In this document: positions 16,201 to 23,434 of the stretch, piece by piece
How positions within the stretch are numbered: position 1 is the first letter of the stretch
How the letters are laid out: each line of letters opens with the position of its first letter
NCBI GenBank assembly: GCA_002748705.1
Contig: PDSZ01000005.1
Location: forward strand, 1-35,159
Reading direction: 5' to 3'
Origin: Candidatus Fermentibacterota bacterium
GTDB lineage: Bacteria; Fermentibacterota; Fermentibacteria; Fermentibacterales; Fermentibacteraceae
Length of the DNA: 35,159 bases
Notes under the pieces: generated by a model
Databases searched by the model: none
Seen by the model: the letters and a program-made list of their open reading frames with translations, nothing else
What the model was told of the DNA's origin: nothing
Translations under genes and position numbers: made by a program

Positions 16201-16806
16201 TTGCGAACATCCCTATTCATAATTATCTTTTTTACATTATTAATTTTCGGACATCCGCACATGTTCATAGACACTGAGATGGCTGTATTACTTTCAGGTT
16301 CAACTCTTGCGGGGCTTGAGATAACTTGGTATTTTGATTCGATGTTCACTGCTGCCATCACAACAGACTTTGACTGTGACAGAAACGGCGTATTCTCTCC
16401 TGCTGAAACTGAACAGGTGTTTCAGAATGCATTCTCCAACCTTGAGAGTTCTGACTATTTTTGTTGATGTAAATGGAACCACTCTCTCCTTCAGGCATCA
16501 GGCACCGAAGAATTCCAGGTGTATATGGAAAACGGAACCATGGTGTACAGATTCTTCTACCCCTTCAATGTAGAGGTGCATAACGGCACATTCAAAGTAG
16601 CCATCTACGACAGTACATTTTATTGTGATATCCTTTACAGGGAAGGTAACCCGATAAGTATTTCAGGTTCAGATACAGCCACCTGCGAAATAGTTCAGAA
16701 CAGCGATGTGGAAATCCCCTACTGAGGTGAGGTTTCAGTTGCCAGAGAAGGAGCGAGCTACTCCGGCACAGAATACCCCCAGCAGCTTGTGGTCTACCTG
16801 AATTGA
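16201..16806 (+). pseudogene. DUF1007-family periplasmic protein, disrupted by two frameshifts and a stop
   Basis: A TTG start at 16201 with AGGAG six bases upstream opens a signal peptide followed by the family hallmark HPHMFIDTEM, then WYFDSMF and an EF-hand-like DCDRNGVFSPAE. The frame breaks in a run of five T near 16460 (NLESSDYF), continues one frame over as VDVNGTTLSF, and shifts again near 16498 to EEFQVYMENGTMVYRFFYPF and YDSTFYCDIL. It then meets TGA at 16723, beyond which the same frame stays open to 16806 (GEVSVAREG, YPQQLVVYLN). All pieces together cover a full-length DUF1007 protein, a usual partner of NicO transporters. Real decay or assembly errors could both explain it. Confidence 0.75.
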
Positions 16807-17605
16807 TAAGAATCATACTGCTGCTATTCTCGGCACTCTGTTTTGCCCGGAACAATCCGTTTCTTACCGGGCAGGGTGAGGCGAAGCTATCCCCTGTTCA
16901 ACCGGACAACTCATTGTGGTACAGTTTGTCATCAAGAAGTACTAACCTCCAGCGGGAAATGCAAAATGCAATAGCAGGAGCAATGAACGGCAGCAGTCTT
17001 CACATACTTCTGGGAGCATCATTTCTCTTTGGTCTGCTCCATGCGCTGGGGCCCGGGCACAGAAAGGGAATCCTCATTACCTATTTTCTCGGCGAAGGGT
17101 ACGCACCTGTTAAAGGAATGGCAGCAGTCCATGCCCTGAGTGCAGTACTCCTTGTGGGCGGTTTTTTCTTTCTTACCACAAGACCACTCTCCACTTCTGT
17201 GAACACCACACACAACATCCTTATGATGATAACATGGGCGTTAATACTGGCAATCGGCATATGGATGCTTCTCTCTGGACTAAGACATTCCCAAAGTGGT
17301 AAGAGTAAGGGATTCAAAGCCCTTATAGCTTCAGGTGCAGTTCCATGCCCTGGCGCATCTGCAATAATGATTCTTGCTGTATTCCAAAAAGCTTATGTTG
17401 CAGGAATGATCTCTGTGCTGGCAATGTCGCAGGAATGGGTGTTCTTCTGGCAGTAACAGGGCTTATTGCTGTTTTATTCAGAAGTACCATGAAGAAAATA
17501 CTCAAAGACCCCCACAAAGGAGAAAAACTGGAGAAGTTTCTTCACATACTCTCTGGAGGAGCCATGATGATCTTTGCTGCCTTTATGCTGGCAGGGGTCA
17601 TCTGA
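16803..17605 (+). pseudogene. NicO-family nickel/cobalt transporter, one frameshift
   Basis: The TTG start at 16803 overlaps the end of the DUF1007 remnant. The first part (to 17456) has an N-terminal hydrophobic leader, then FLFGLLHALGPGHRKGILITYFLGEG, the family's HxxxPGH metal motif, and later ASGAVPCPGASAIMIL. After LAMS (about 17430) the frame slips by one base. The continuation, AGMGVLLAVTGLIAVLFRS, and the last two membrane helices lie in the next frame, ending at 17605. Restoring one base would give a normal six- to seven-helix NicO protein for Ni or Co movement. It lies just before a cobalamin riboswitch, which fits a cobalt theme. Confidence 0.78.
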
Positions 17606-17624
17606 ACACAGTCAAATTCTGCTA

Positions 17625-17772
17625 TATTCGGGTGTCTCTCAGATAAGGGAATCCGGTGAAAATCCGGAACTGTCCCGCAGCGGTAAACGGGAACGAAAAC
17701 CTTACTACGACACTGAAGGGTAATCTTCGGGAAGTCAAGGTGATTAGGCAACAGCGCCCGTAAGTCCGAATA
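17625..17772 (+). ncRNA. Cobalamin riboswitch aptamer (AdoCbl/B12 class)
   Basis: The closing stem pairs TATTCGG (17625-17631) with CCGAATA (17766-17772). Inside are the conserved blocks GGGAATCCGGTGAAAATCC and the B12 box CTGTCCCGCAGCGGTAA, followed by later arms (CACTGAAGGG, GGGAAGTC) and the closing AAGTCCGAATACC. This is the cobalamin riboswitch pattern. It lies 84 bases before the start of the secreted beta-helix gene and points to it, so that gene and the next one should be turned down when cobalamin is plentiful. Confidence 0.93.
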
Positions 17773-17799
17773 CCTTCTGAGAGAACCGTAAAGGATATT

Positions 17800-17849
17800 C
17801 CTTTCGGATTCTTCATTAATCGGGCGGGTAACCCGAATACTGAAAGGGG
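17800..17849 (+). promoter_or_regulatory. Riboswitch expression platform hiding the ribosome binding site
   Basis: CCTTTC (17800-17805) is complementary to GAAAGG (17842-17847), which contains the AAAGGGG ribosome binding site of the beta-helix gene (ATG at 17856). Between them a small CGGG-TAA-CCCG hairpin can form. This layout suggests control of translation initiation rather than a terminator; no T run follows. Confidence 0.45.
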
Positions 17850-17855
17850 TGCAAA

Positions 17856-19259
17856 ATGCGCCTTGTCATCCTGCTGCTCTCTGCAGCAGCACTGAACTAT
17901 GCGGCGATAATTACAGTTCCGGAAGACTACTCACAAATACAGTCTGCAATTGATGCTGCAGCAGCTGGAGATACTGTACTGGTATCACCGGGAACCTACA
18001 ACGAAAACATCAATTTCTCAGGAAAATCTGTAGTTGTTGCCAGTACAGACGGTCCGGAAACAACCATAATTGATGCACAAGGTTCAGGAAGTGTAGTCCG
18101 GTTCACATCCTCTGAAACAAGAGATGCTGTTCTTAACGGATTTACACTTCAGAACGGAACCGGAACATTAATCTCACCTTACTACTACGGCGGAGGTATC
18201 AACTGTACCGGTTCATCTCCCACCATTACCAACAACATCATCAGGCAGAACACTGGATTCCACGGAGGCGGAATACTCTGCTACCTTGGCGGCAACCCTC
18301 TTATAGAATTCAACATCGTTGAAAACAACACAGCTGAACACTTCGGCGCCGGAATCTATATTTCCAGCTCATCTGCAGAGATAAGAGCAAATGTTATCAG
18401 GAACAATTCCTGCAGCACAGGTGCAGGAATCACATCTGCATACAACTCCCCCTGCACAGCAGAAAACAACCTTTTGTACGGTAATGAAGCAGGCAAAGGC
18501 GGTGCTATCGCCGGCATTATCGGTGGTACCATAACTGCAGACAACTGCACAGTTGCTAACAACACCGGTACAACATCATCAGGAGGACTATACGGTTACA
18601 ACTCCAATATCACAGTTACAAACTCCATCTTCTGGGGCAACACCGCACCGGCAGGGGCACAGTGTAACCTGTACAACGGCACAGGCACTTTCACCTGGTC
18701 TGACTTTCAGGGCGGTGAAACTGCAGTGCTTTTGGAAGGCTCTGCAACACTTTCCTGGGGAGACGGAATGATTGATGAAGATCCCCTCTTCGAAAATGGA
18801 GGCCTCAGCGCCTATCATCTGGGCACAGGTTCACCGTGCATAGATGGCGGCAACCCGTCAGCTTCCTGCAATGACACAGAGGCCCCGGCGAACCCTGGCA
18901 ATCCCCTCTGGCCTGCTCTGGGAACACTAATCTGTGATATGGGTGTATACGGGGGCAACATATTTGGCGGATGGGTCGAAGTGGCAGACTTCACAGAAGA
19001 AGTTTCTGAACATGTTGTAGCCGTTGATGCAATTGAAAATCCTGTTGAGGGTTTTGCTTATCTGAACTGCAGTTTTCCGGAAAACTCCCAGGCATCGCTA
19101 AAACTGTACAATGCTTCCGGAAGACTGGTTGGATCTGAACCGGTTTACGCCCCTGGCACTGTCATACTCAGCACATCAGAACTGCCGTCAGGAATTCACT
19201 TTGTAAAACTGGAAACTACTGCGGGATTTTCAACAGCCAGACTTATGGTTCTGAACTGA
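17856..19259 (+). CDS. Secreted right-handed beta-helix protein with T9SS-type sorting domain, under B12 riboswitch
   Basis: The 467-residue protein has a short signal peptide (cleavage near residue 17, NYAA). It then has the opening strand typical of secreted parallel beta-helices (ITVPEDYSQIQSAIDAA, DTVLVSPGTYNENI) and repeated coils with N, G and S turns up to about residue 290 (for example ITNNIIRQNTGFHGGGI, NPLIEFNIVENNTAEHF). A closing SPCIDGGNPS / CDMGVYGG segment is followed by a C-terminal sorting domain (about 390-467) with LKLYNASGRLVGSEPVY and LPSGIHFVKLET. The sorting domain implies export by T9SS and a surface or released protein. No catalytic residues are obvious. The cobalamin riboswitch just upstream suggests a role in cobalamin or corrinoid capture, which is inference. 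Confidence 0.85.
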   Translation: MRLVILLLSAAALNYAAIITVPEDYSQIQSAIDAAAAGDTVLVSPGTYNENINFSGKSVVVASTDGPETTIIDAQGSGSVVRFTSSETRDAVLNGFTLQNGTGTLISPYYYGGGINCTGSSPTITNNIIRQNTGFHGGGILCYLGGNPLIEFNIVENNTAEHFGAGIYISSSSAEIRANVIRNNSCSTGAGITSAYNSPCTAENNLLYGNEAGKGGAIAGIIGGTITADNCTVANNTGTTSSGGLYGYNSNITVTNSIFWGNTAPAGAQCNLYNGTGTFTWSDFQGGETAVLLEGSATLSWGDGMIDEDPLFENGGLSAYHLGTGSPCIDGGNPSASCNDTEAPANPGNPLWPALGTLICDMGVYGGNIFGGWVEVADFTEEVSEHVVAVDAIENPVEGFAYLNCSFPENSQASLKLYNASGRLVGSEPVYAPGTVILSTSELPSGIHFVKLETTAGFSTARLMVLN

Positions 19260-19269
19260 AAGGCTTGAA

Positions 19270-20466
19270 ATGATAAAAACAGCACTGATTACAATGCTTA
19301 TGCTGTATGCTCCTAAACTGCTGGTTCTCTCCACAACCAACAATGTTACCTGTATTGATACTGAAACAGGCACTGTAACACCTGATGTGGTAACACCAGG
19401 GCAGTGGCCCAACGATATTCTATGGTTTCAGGAACACTTTTATGTGGTCAATTCAGGCAGTGATGACTGCACCCTTCAGAAGATAGACCCTGAAACCTGG
19501 CAGGTGGAAATACTTGGAATCGGTTCCGGCTATAACTGCTGGGCTGTGGAGCATGTCAAGGGGGATACGCTGGCAGTCTCATCTGCAGTAAATAACTCCA
19601 TTATTCTGGTAAACGCTTCCACTATGACAATCATTGGAGAAATAACAGGAGTCGGCCCCAACCCTGAATGGTTTGCAGTGGTTGGTGACAGTATATACGC
19701 AGCCTGCGGCGGATGGATGTCCAGTGACAAGGTGGTAGTGGCCGACCTGAACACGATGCTGCCGGTGGACACTATTACAACCTTTACCAACACACAGGGC
19801 TGCACATGGGACGGTGTAGATCAGGTATATGCAATTTGCACAGGTTCCTACACTGCAAATGATGGAGAAATCCATGTTATCGAAACTGCTACAGGAACAG
19901 TATCAAATGTGATACAAACCGGATTCGCTCCTGCCTTTGGCGTAATGCGGGGAGATCTGCTTTATGTAGGAGATGTCTACGGGCAGGGAGTTATCAGCAT
20001 CAACACAGTTACTGCAACCCTGGAAGAAGCTTCCCAGTATCCTGGAGGTTCAGGGCTCTCTGTTGATGAAAACAACATCCTCTGGGTGGCGAACTACCAT
20101 GATGGAACAGTAAAAGGATACGACGAGAATCACGCTGAGGTTGCAGGCTATTCAGGAATATCCAGCTGCATGGCTCTTGAAGCATCCAGATCAGCAGGAA
20201 GCTCAGTTGAAGGTGACTGCTTCATTCCTGTAAATCCCCATGCAGGAATCTCAGCTTTCCCATCACCTGCTTCCTCTGTGGTTCAGGTTGCACTTCCTCC
20301 GGCCAACAGCAGCACTCCGGCTCTTTACAGCCTTTCAGGACGAAGAATATGTGCAGCTGCAGGCAGTTCAGGAGACTTATGGACATTTGATGTCTCCACA
20401 ATTCCACAAGGTATATACCTGATAAGAGCAGGTAAAGCTTCCTGCAGAATCTCAGTGGTTCGCTGA
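19270..20466 (+). CDS. Secreted YncE-like beta-propeller with T9SS-type sorting domain, candidate cobalamin binder
   Basis: The 398-residue protein has an N-terminal signal peptide and about seven propeller blades (residues 20-315). Repeating units include NVTCIDTETGTVTPDVV, KIDPETWQVEILGIG, ILVNASTMTIIGEI and VVADLNTMLPVDTI. The C-terminal sorting domain (about 325-398) has LYSLSGRRI and IPQGIYLIRAGK. It follows the beta-helix gene by ten bases and has AAAGG before its ATG, so it shares the cobalamin riboswitch. In Bacteroides the surface beta-propeller BtuG, of the same broad YncE-like class, binds cobalamin tightly and is also riboswitch-controlled. A similar job here is the best guess, but no ligand residues can be confirmed, and BtuG is a lipoprotein whereas this protein lacks a lipobox. 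Confidence 0.85.
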   Translation: MIKTALITMLMLYAPKLLVLSTTNNVTCIDTETGTVTPDVVTPGQWPNDILWFQEHFYVVNSGSDDCTLQKIDPETWQVEILGIGSGYNCWAVEHVKGDTLAVSSAVNNSIILVNASTMTIIGEITGVGPNPEWFAVVGDSIYAACGGWMSSDKVVVADLNTMLPVDTITTFTNTQGCTWDGVDQVYAICTGSYTANDGEIHVIETATGTVSNVIQTGFAPAFGVMRGDLLYVGDVYGQGVISINTVTATLEEASQYPGGSGLSVDENNILWVANYHDGTVKGYDENHAEVAGYSGISSCMALEASRSAGSSVEGDCFIPVNPHAGISAFPSPASSVVQVALPPANSSTPALYSLSGRRICAAAGSSGDLWTFDVSTIPQGIYLIRAGKASCRISVVR

Positions 20467-20476
20467 AACAGTAAAC

Positions 20477-20512
20477 TTCCAGAGGCGCACATTAACCTGT
20501 GCGCCTCTGGAA
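20477..20512 (+). terminator. Strong hairpin after the riboswitch operon
   Basis: TTCCAGAGGCGCACA (20477-20491) pairs perfectly with 20498-20512 across a TTAACC loop. It begins eleven bases after the propeller gene stop. No T run follows. Confidence 0.7.
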
Positions 20513-20631
20513 TACTTCAGTCCCGATAACTGTCTTATGAACCATGAATAATGAAATCAGCCTCCCCATGAAACTTTCACCGTCCATGCATTCCCGAGTA
20601 ACTTAAAGTTACCTGCAAGATTACAGAAAGC

Positions 20632-20718
20632 TTATCCCCAGAAGAAAGCTGCCAGAAGAAAAAGAATCATACCTGCTCCCAGTCTGGACAGAAGCAAAAT
20701 GAAAAATATAAGCGACAT
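20632..20718 (-). CDS. Possible 28-residue single-span membrane protein
   Basis: On the minus strand GGAGG lies six bases before an ATG at 20718. The 28-codon frame ends in TAA at 20632. The peptide is almost entirely hydrophobic: it begins MSLIFFILLLSRLGAG and continues with MILFLLAAFFWG. This is one membrane helix with a single Arg, or two short ones around the Gly pair. Strong ribosome site, spacing and composition all suit a real small membrane protein of the CydX/KdpF kind, but no partner gene is nearby and no family can be assigned. No good promoter was identified upstream. Confidence 0.45.
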   Translation of the reverse strand: MSLIFFILLLSRLGAGMILFLLAAFFWG

Positions 20719-20806
20719 TACAGCCTCCTCTCTTATGTGCATTCTCATTACTCAATACTGCCATTTAAGGTAACCTGCTGTCAAGTATTCGGTTCACTTA
20801 CCGGTA

Positions 20807-21061
20807 ATGGCAATCAGGATTCAGGAACAGACCATTGCTTCTCAAGATCCTCAACATCATATTGATTACAAGAAAATTGATAAGTGTGGAAATTGCGCTT
20901 TTTTACGAATCTGCCTTGGTGGCTGCAGGGGCGTTGCATATATGGAATCTGGGTCCTTAATGTCTAGACTAAACTCTTTTGCTTGTGCCCTCAGGAAAAG
21001 ACGTATAAATACTATTATATATCGTCATACCTGTAAAGCATTGAAAAACAAATCCATATAG
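20807..21061 (+). pseudogene. C-terminal SPASM-domain fragment of a radical SAM peptide maturase
   Basis: The 84-residue frame carries the Cys pattern of a SPASM domain, CGNCAFLRICLGGCRG (about residues 27-42), followed by a further Cys in the segment FACALRKRR (about 59). SPASM domains bind auxiliary Fe-S clusters at the C-terminus of radical SAM enzymes that modify peptides. The radical SAM core, with its CxxxCxxC motif, is absent: the frame opens only after a stop near 20770, and no matching sequence lies upstream. This is therefore a remnant. It begins an AT-rich island with the propeller and ABC genes downstream and was probably part of a peptide-processing cassette. Confidence 0.6.
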
Positions 21062-21069
21062 GAGTAATT

Positions 21070-21147
21070 ATGAATAAAGTTCTATATTTATGTATATATT
21101 TGTTATATATGTACATTATTAGGGTCGTTCGTTCTTATTATGATTGA
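21070..21147 (+). CDS. Possible 25-residue hydrophobic peptide between SPASM fragment and propeller gene
   Basis: ATAGGAG lies a few bases before an ATG at 21070. The 25-codon frame ends in TGA at 21145, overlapping the start of the next gene (ATG at 21140). The peptide begins MNKVLYLCIYLLYMYII and ends with basic and aromatic residues. It could be a tiny membrane peptide, a translational coupler for the propeller gene (whose own ribosome site is poor), or a peptide substrate. None of these can be proved from sequence. Confidence 0.3.
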   Translation: MNKVLYLCIYLLYMYIIRVVRSYYD

Positions 21148-22276
21148 TAAGAATATGCTGCATATTTTTAGTATATTGCTTTCGGCTTTATTGATATTTT
21201 TATTATTCTATTATAATATTTTAATGCCATCTGCTAATGTTTCGAACAACTGTGTGTGGCAGGATACTCTTCAAAAATGGGAACATTTTATGGAATCATC
21301 TTCTGATGGTTTATGGGAAGACTCATCTCAATACAATTTAAATATCACGAGACTTCATCATTTTGGCGGTGAAGATGATCCTAATCCGCAGTTTTATTAT
21401 CCTGTATTCGTCAAGGTAGAAGGTGATACTATTTTTGTTACTGATGCTGCTCTTCAATCCCTTATTTGTATTGACTCTACAGGTTCTGTTTTATGGACAT
21501 TTGGTGAAGCAGGGGAAGGACCAGGTCATTTTGCTGGTATTGGACAGGTTGATGTGTGTGGAGATTATATTGCTGTCGTTAACAATGGATTATCAGCAAT
21601 AGAGCTTTTACATAGAGATGGAACATATGTGCGCAGATTATCAATCGATAGGCCACAAGATGTATCTTTTGTTGACTCTACACATATATTAGTATTTTCC
21701 AAGATTCATGATGGAGGTGATGTTCATTGTCTTGATATTAACACTGATAGCATACTATTTAGTTTTGGTTGCGAAGAGTGGGAGCAATGGCCTAATAGTG
21801 GCAGTGTTTACGAAATATATGGCCTTTACCTTGAACCTGCTACAGTAGTGTACCTATCTCATTTTGAGATGAAAATGTTTTTTGCAGATTTTGAAAATAG
21901 CCATTGTTTTTCAACTGAAATTCGTGAATTGCCTTTTAGCATTACTGAGCATGGACATTCATATGATGAAGATTCTAATATGCGGTTTGATATTGCATAT
22001 CCATTATATAGATCCATGTCGATTGGTCCTCATGGTGAAATAAATACTATATTTACTAATCTTATGAGTAATGGTGAAATGTATGGACCTGGCAATAATA
22101 GTGATTATCCACCTGTAACAGTTATAGATAGATTTGATGTAAATGGCAATTATTTGGATTCATACTGTTTGCCAGATTCGTCAATTTGCATAATTGACTA
22201 TAATGGCAATGGATATATGGTAGGAATACAAGCTCATACTGGTACTATATTTGGATACAGTATAGATACATTGTAG
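21140..22276 (+). CDS. Membrane-anchored six-bladed (NHL/YncE-type) beta-propeller protein in an AT-rich island
   Basis: The 378-residue protein has an N-terminal hydrophobic anchor (about residues 8-30) without a lipobox, then propeller-like repeats: YPVFVKVEGDTIFVTDAALQSLICIDSTGSVLWTFGEAGEGPGHF, then IAVVNNGLSAIELLHRDGTYVRRLSI and so on to the C-terminus. The blade phrases F-GxxGEGPGxF and V-D..GxxxxxF are typical of bacterial six-bladed propeller proteins. Such genes often accompany peptide-modifying radical SAM clusters in Bacteroidota-like bacteria. The DNA is far more AT-rich than its neighbours, pointing to transfer. It is about 80 bases after the SPASM fragment and 11 bases before the ABC fragment. 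Confidence 0.7.
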   Translation: MIDKNMLHIFSILLSALLIFLLFYYNILMPSANVSNNCVWQDTLQKWEHFMESSSDGLWEDSSQYNLNITRLHHFGGEDDPNPQFYYPVFVKVEGDTIFVTDAALQSLICIDSTGSVLWTFGEAGEGPGHFAGIGQVDVCGDYIAVVNNGLSAIELLHRDGTYVRRLSIDRPQDVSFVDSTHILVFSKIHDGGDVHCLDINTDSILFSFGCEEWEQWPNSGSVYEIYGLYLEPATVVYLSHFEMKMFFADFENSHCFSTEIRELPFSITEHGHSYDEDSNMRFDIAYPLYRSMSIGPHGEINTIFTNLMSNGEMYGPGNNSDYPPVTVIDRFDVNGNYLDSYCLPDSSICIIDYNGNGYMVGIQAHTGTIFGYSIDTL

Positions 22277-22287
22277 GTTGCAATATT

Positions 22288-22584
22288 ATGCTTAATATTT
22301 ATAAAATTCTCAATGTTTCACTCAATAAGAGTTCTAGGCGCGTTGTTCTATATTTATGTATAACTATAGTGCTTACGCTTGCATCTGTTTCAATTCCTAT
22401 GATAACAAAGAATCTTGTTAACAATGGGATAGTTAATGGGTCAGAAGCTACAATTGTTTGGTCTGCTGTTTTCCTTGCATCAATAGGTATTCTTAATCAA
22501 TTTCTTATCTTATTCTCTAAATCTCTAGAAATATCAAGGTTTCACATTCTGTTTCTTTGTGTATTCAGAAATAATTTCGTCTGA
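22288..22584 (+). pseudogene. N-terminal fragment of an ABC transporter membrane domain
   Basis: The 98-residue frame resembles the start of an exporter-type ABC transmembrane domain: YLCITIVLTLASVSIPMITKNLVNNGI (TM1 and the following loop), then IVWSAVFLASIGILNQFLILFSK (TM2). The remaining helices and the ATP-binding domain are missing. The coding sequence appears to change character after about 22540, and an IS200-type element begins about 65 bases later. A deletion linked to that insertion probably removed the rest. With the SPASM fragment it hints at a former peptide maturation and export cassette. Confidence 0.6.
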
Positions 22585-22709
22585 CAGTGAAATTTCAGCT
22601 GAATGTTCTGAAGTTAAAATCATTATATTTTGTGAAAATCAGTTAGTGTCTCTTCCGGGGATGGTGGAAACCCCTCGCCTTCAGGCGAAGCACATATTAC
22701 ATTTTCACA

Positions 22710-23150
22710 ATGAGAAACTATAGACTCGGTTCCCATACGAAGTTTGACCTCAAGGTCCACCTTGTCTGGATTCCGAAGTATCGAAAGAAAGTTCTGGTTG
22801 GCGAGGTTGCACTTCGAGTGCGTGATCTCATCCGTCAGATAGCAATGGAACATGAGATACATGTCATATCAGGCGAGGTAGCCATTGACCATATCCACAT
22901 ACTGATTTCCTATCGACCGAATCATGATATCAGCAAGATAGTGCAGTGGCTTAAGGGGATAAGCTCCAGAGTCTTGCTACAGGAGTTTCCTCATTTACGA
23001 AAGAAGTTCTGGGGCCGACACTTCTGGGCGCGTGGCTACCTTGCCGTAAGTACTGGCAACATCACCGACGAACTGATAAAGGCTTACATTGATGAACAGG
23101 AAGGTGAGCCCGTACAGGATGATAGTCGATTTCAAATCGACGGTTCATGA
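22710..23150 (+). CDS. tnpA: Y1 HUH transposase TnpA (IS200/IS605 family)
   Basis: The 146-residue protein has the IS200-type HUH motif DHIHIL (His61 and His63) and the catalytic Tyr126 in IKAYIDEQ. The N-terminal strand KVHLVWIPKYRKKVL, the LKGISSRVLLQEFP helix and FWARGYLAVSTG are all family hallmarks. It cuts and joins single-stranded DNA at hairpin-marked ends. The frame is complete. The tail after residue 130 overlaps a GTCGATTTCAAATCGAC palindrome (23125-23141) just before the right-end hairpin. Confidence 0.95.
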   Translation: MRNYRLGSHTKFDLKVHLVWIPKYRKKVLVGEVALRVRDLIRQIAMEHEIHVISGEVAIDHIHILISYRPNHDISKIVQWLKGISSRVLLQEFPHLRKKFWGRHFWARGYLAVSTGNITDELIKAYIDEQEGEPVQDDSRFQIDGS

Positions 23151-23152
23151 AC

Positions 23153-23173
23153 CCCTCGACTTGTAGTCGAGGG
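23153..23173 (+). repeat. Right-end hairpin of the IS200-type element
   Basis: CCCTCGACT (23153-23161), loop TGT, AGTCGAGGG (23165-23173): a perfect nine-base-pair stem, the structure TnpA recognises on single-stranded DNA. Confidence 0.75.
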
Positions 23174-23434
23174 TCGTTCAGTTCTCAGTCAGATTTTTCT
23201 GCAGGCAGAGACACCGGCCTTCCAGCCTTGAATCATTTTTTTGCAAACTACCTGTTTTTCCTTAGTGCATCCTGTCAGCGAGAAATGTGTTAAGCACAGA
23301 TAATGCAGAAACGCAGCTGCCATGGCAAACGGCGCATCTGTCTGTCAGATCAGGAATGGTGATTTTCAGTATTATTAAGGTTTCCTCCCTTTTACCGGTC
23401 TGACAGCGGCTCACAGTACAAATTGCTGTAGAGG
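23174..23434. other. Non-coding gap between the IS200-type element and the aminotransferase gene
   Basis: About 260 bases without a supported gene. No strong terminator hairpin was seen for the aminotransferase gene, which ends here on the minus strand. Confidence 0.4.

Larger units (their letters stand above)
22650..23180 (+). mobile_element. IS200/IS605-type insertion sequence carrying only TnpA
   Basis: A left-end hairpin (TCGCCT/AGGCGA arms, 22675-22688) lies just upstream of a Y1 transposase gene. A perfect right-end hairpin (CCCTCGACT/AGTCGAGGG, 23153-23173) follows it. Subterminal hairpins without terminal inverted repeats, and a single small HUH transposase with no tnpB, mark the IS200 type. 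The outer borders are approximate. Confidence 0.75.

Noticed and set aside
16723..16725. In-frame TGA in the DUF1007 gene as a recoded (selenocysteine) codon
   Set aside because: The same gene has two further frameshifts, and no selenocysteine insertion hairpin was seen; decay or sequence error is simpler.
17420..17460. Programmed frameshifting in the NicO gene
   Set aside because: No slippery heptamer or downstream pseudoknot was visible, and the neighbouring gene is also broken.
20597..20611. Palindrome GTAACTTAAAGTTAC as a regulator site
   Set aside because: It lies downstream of the small minus-strand ORF with no promoter beside it; no second copy was noticed.
23125..23141. Palindrome GTCGATTTCAAATCGAC as an operator
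   Set aside because: It lies in the 3' end of tnpA next to the right-end hairpin and is better explained as part of the IS200-type end structure.
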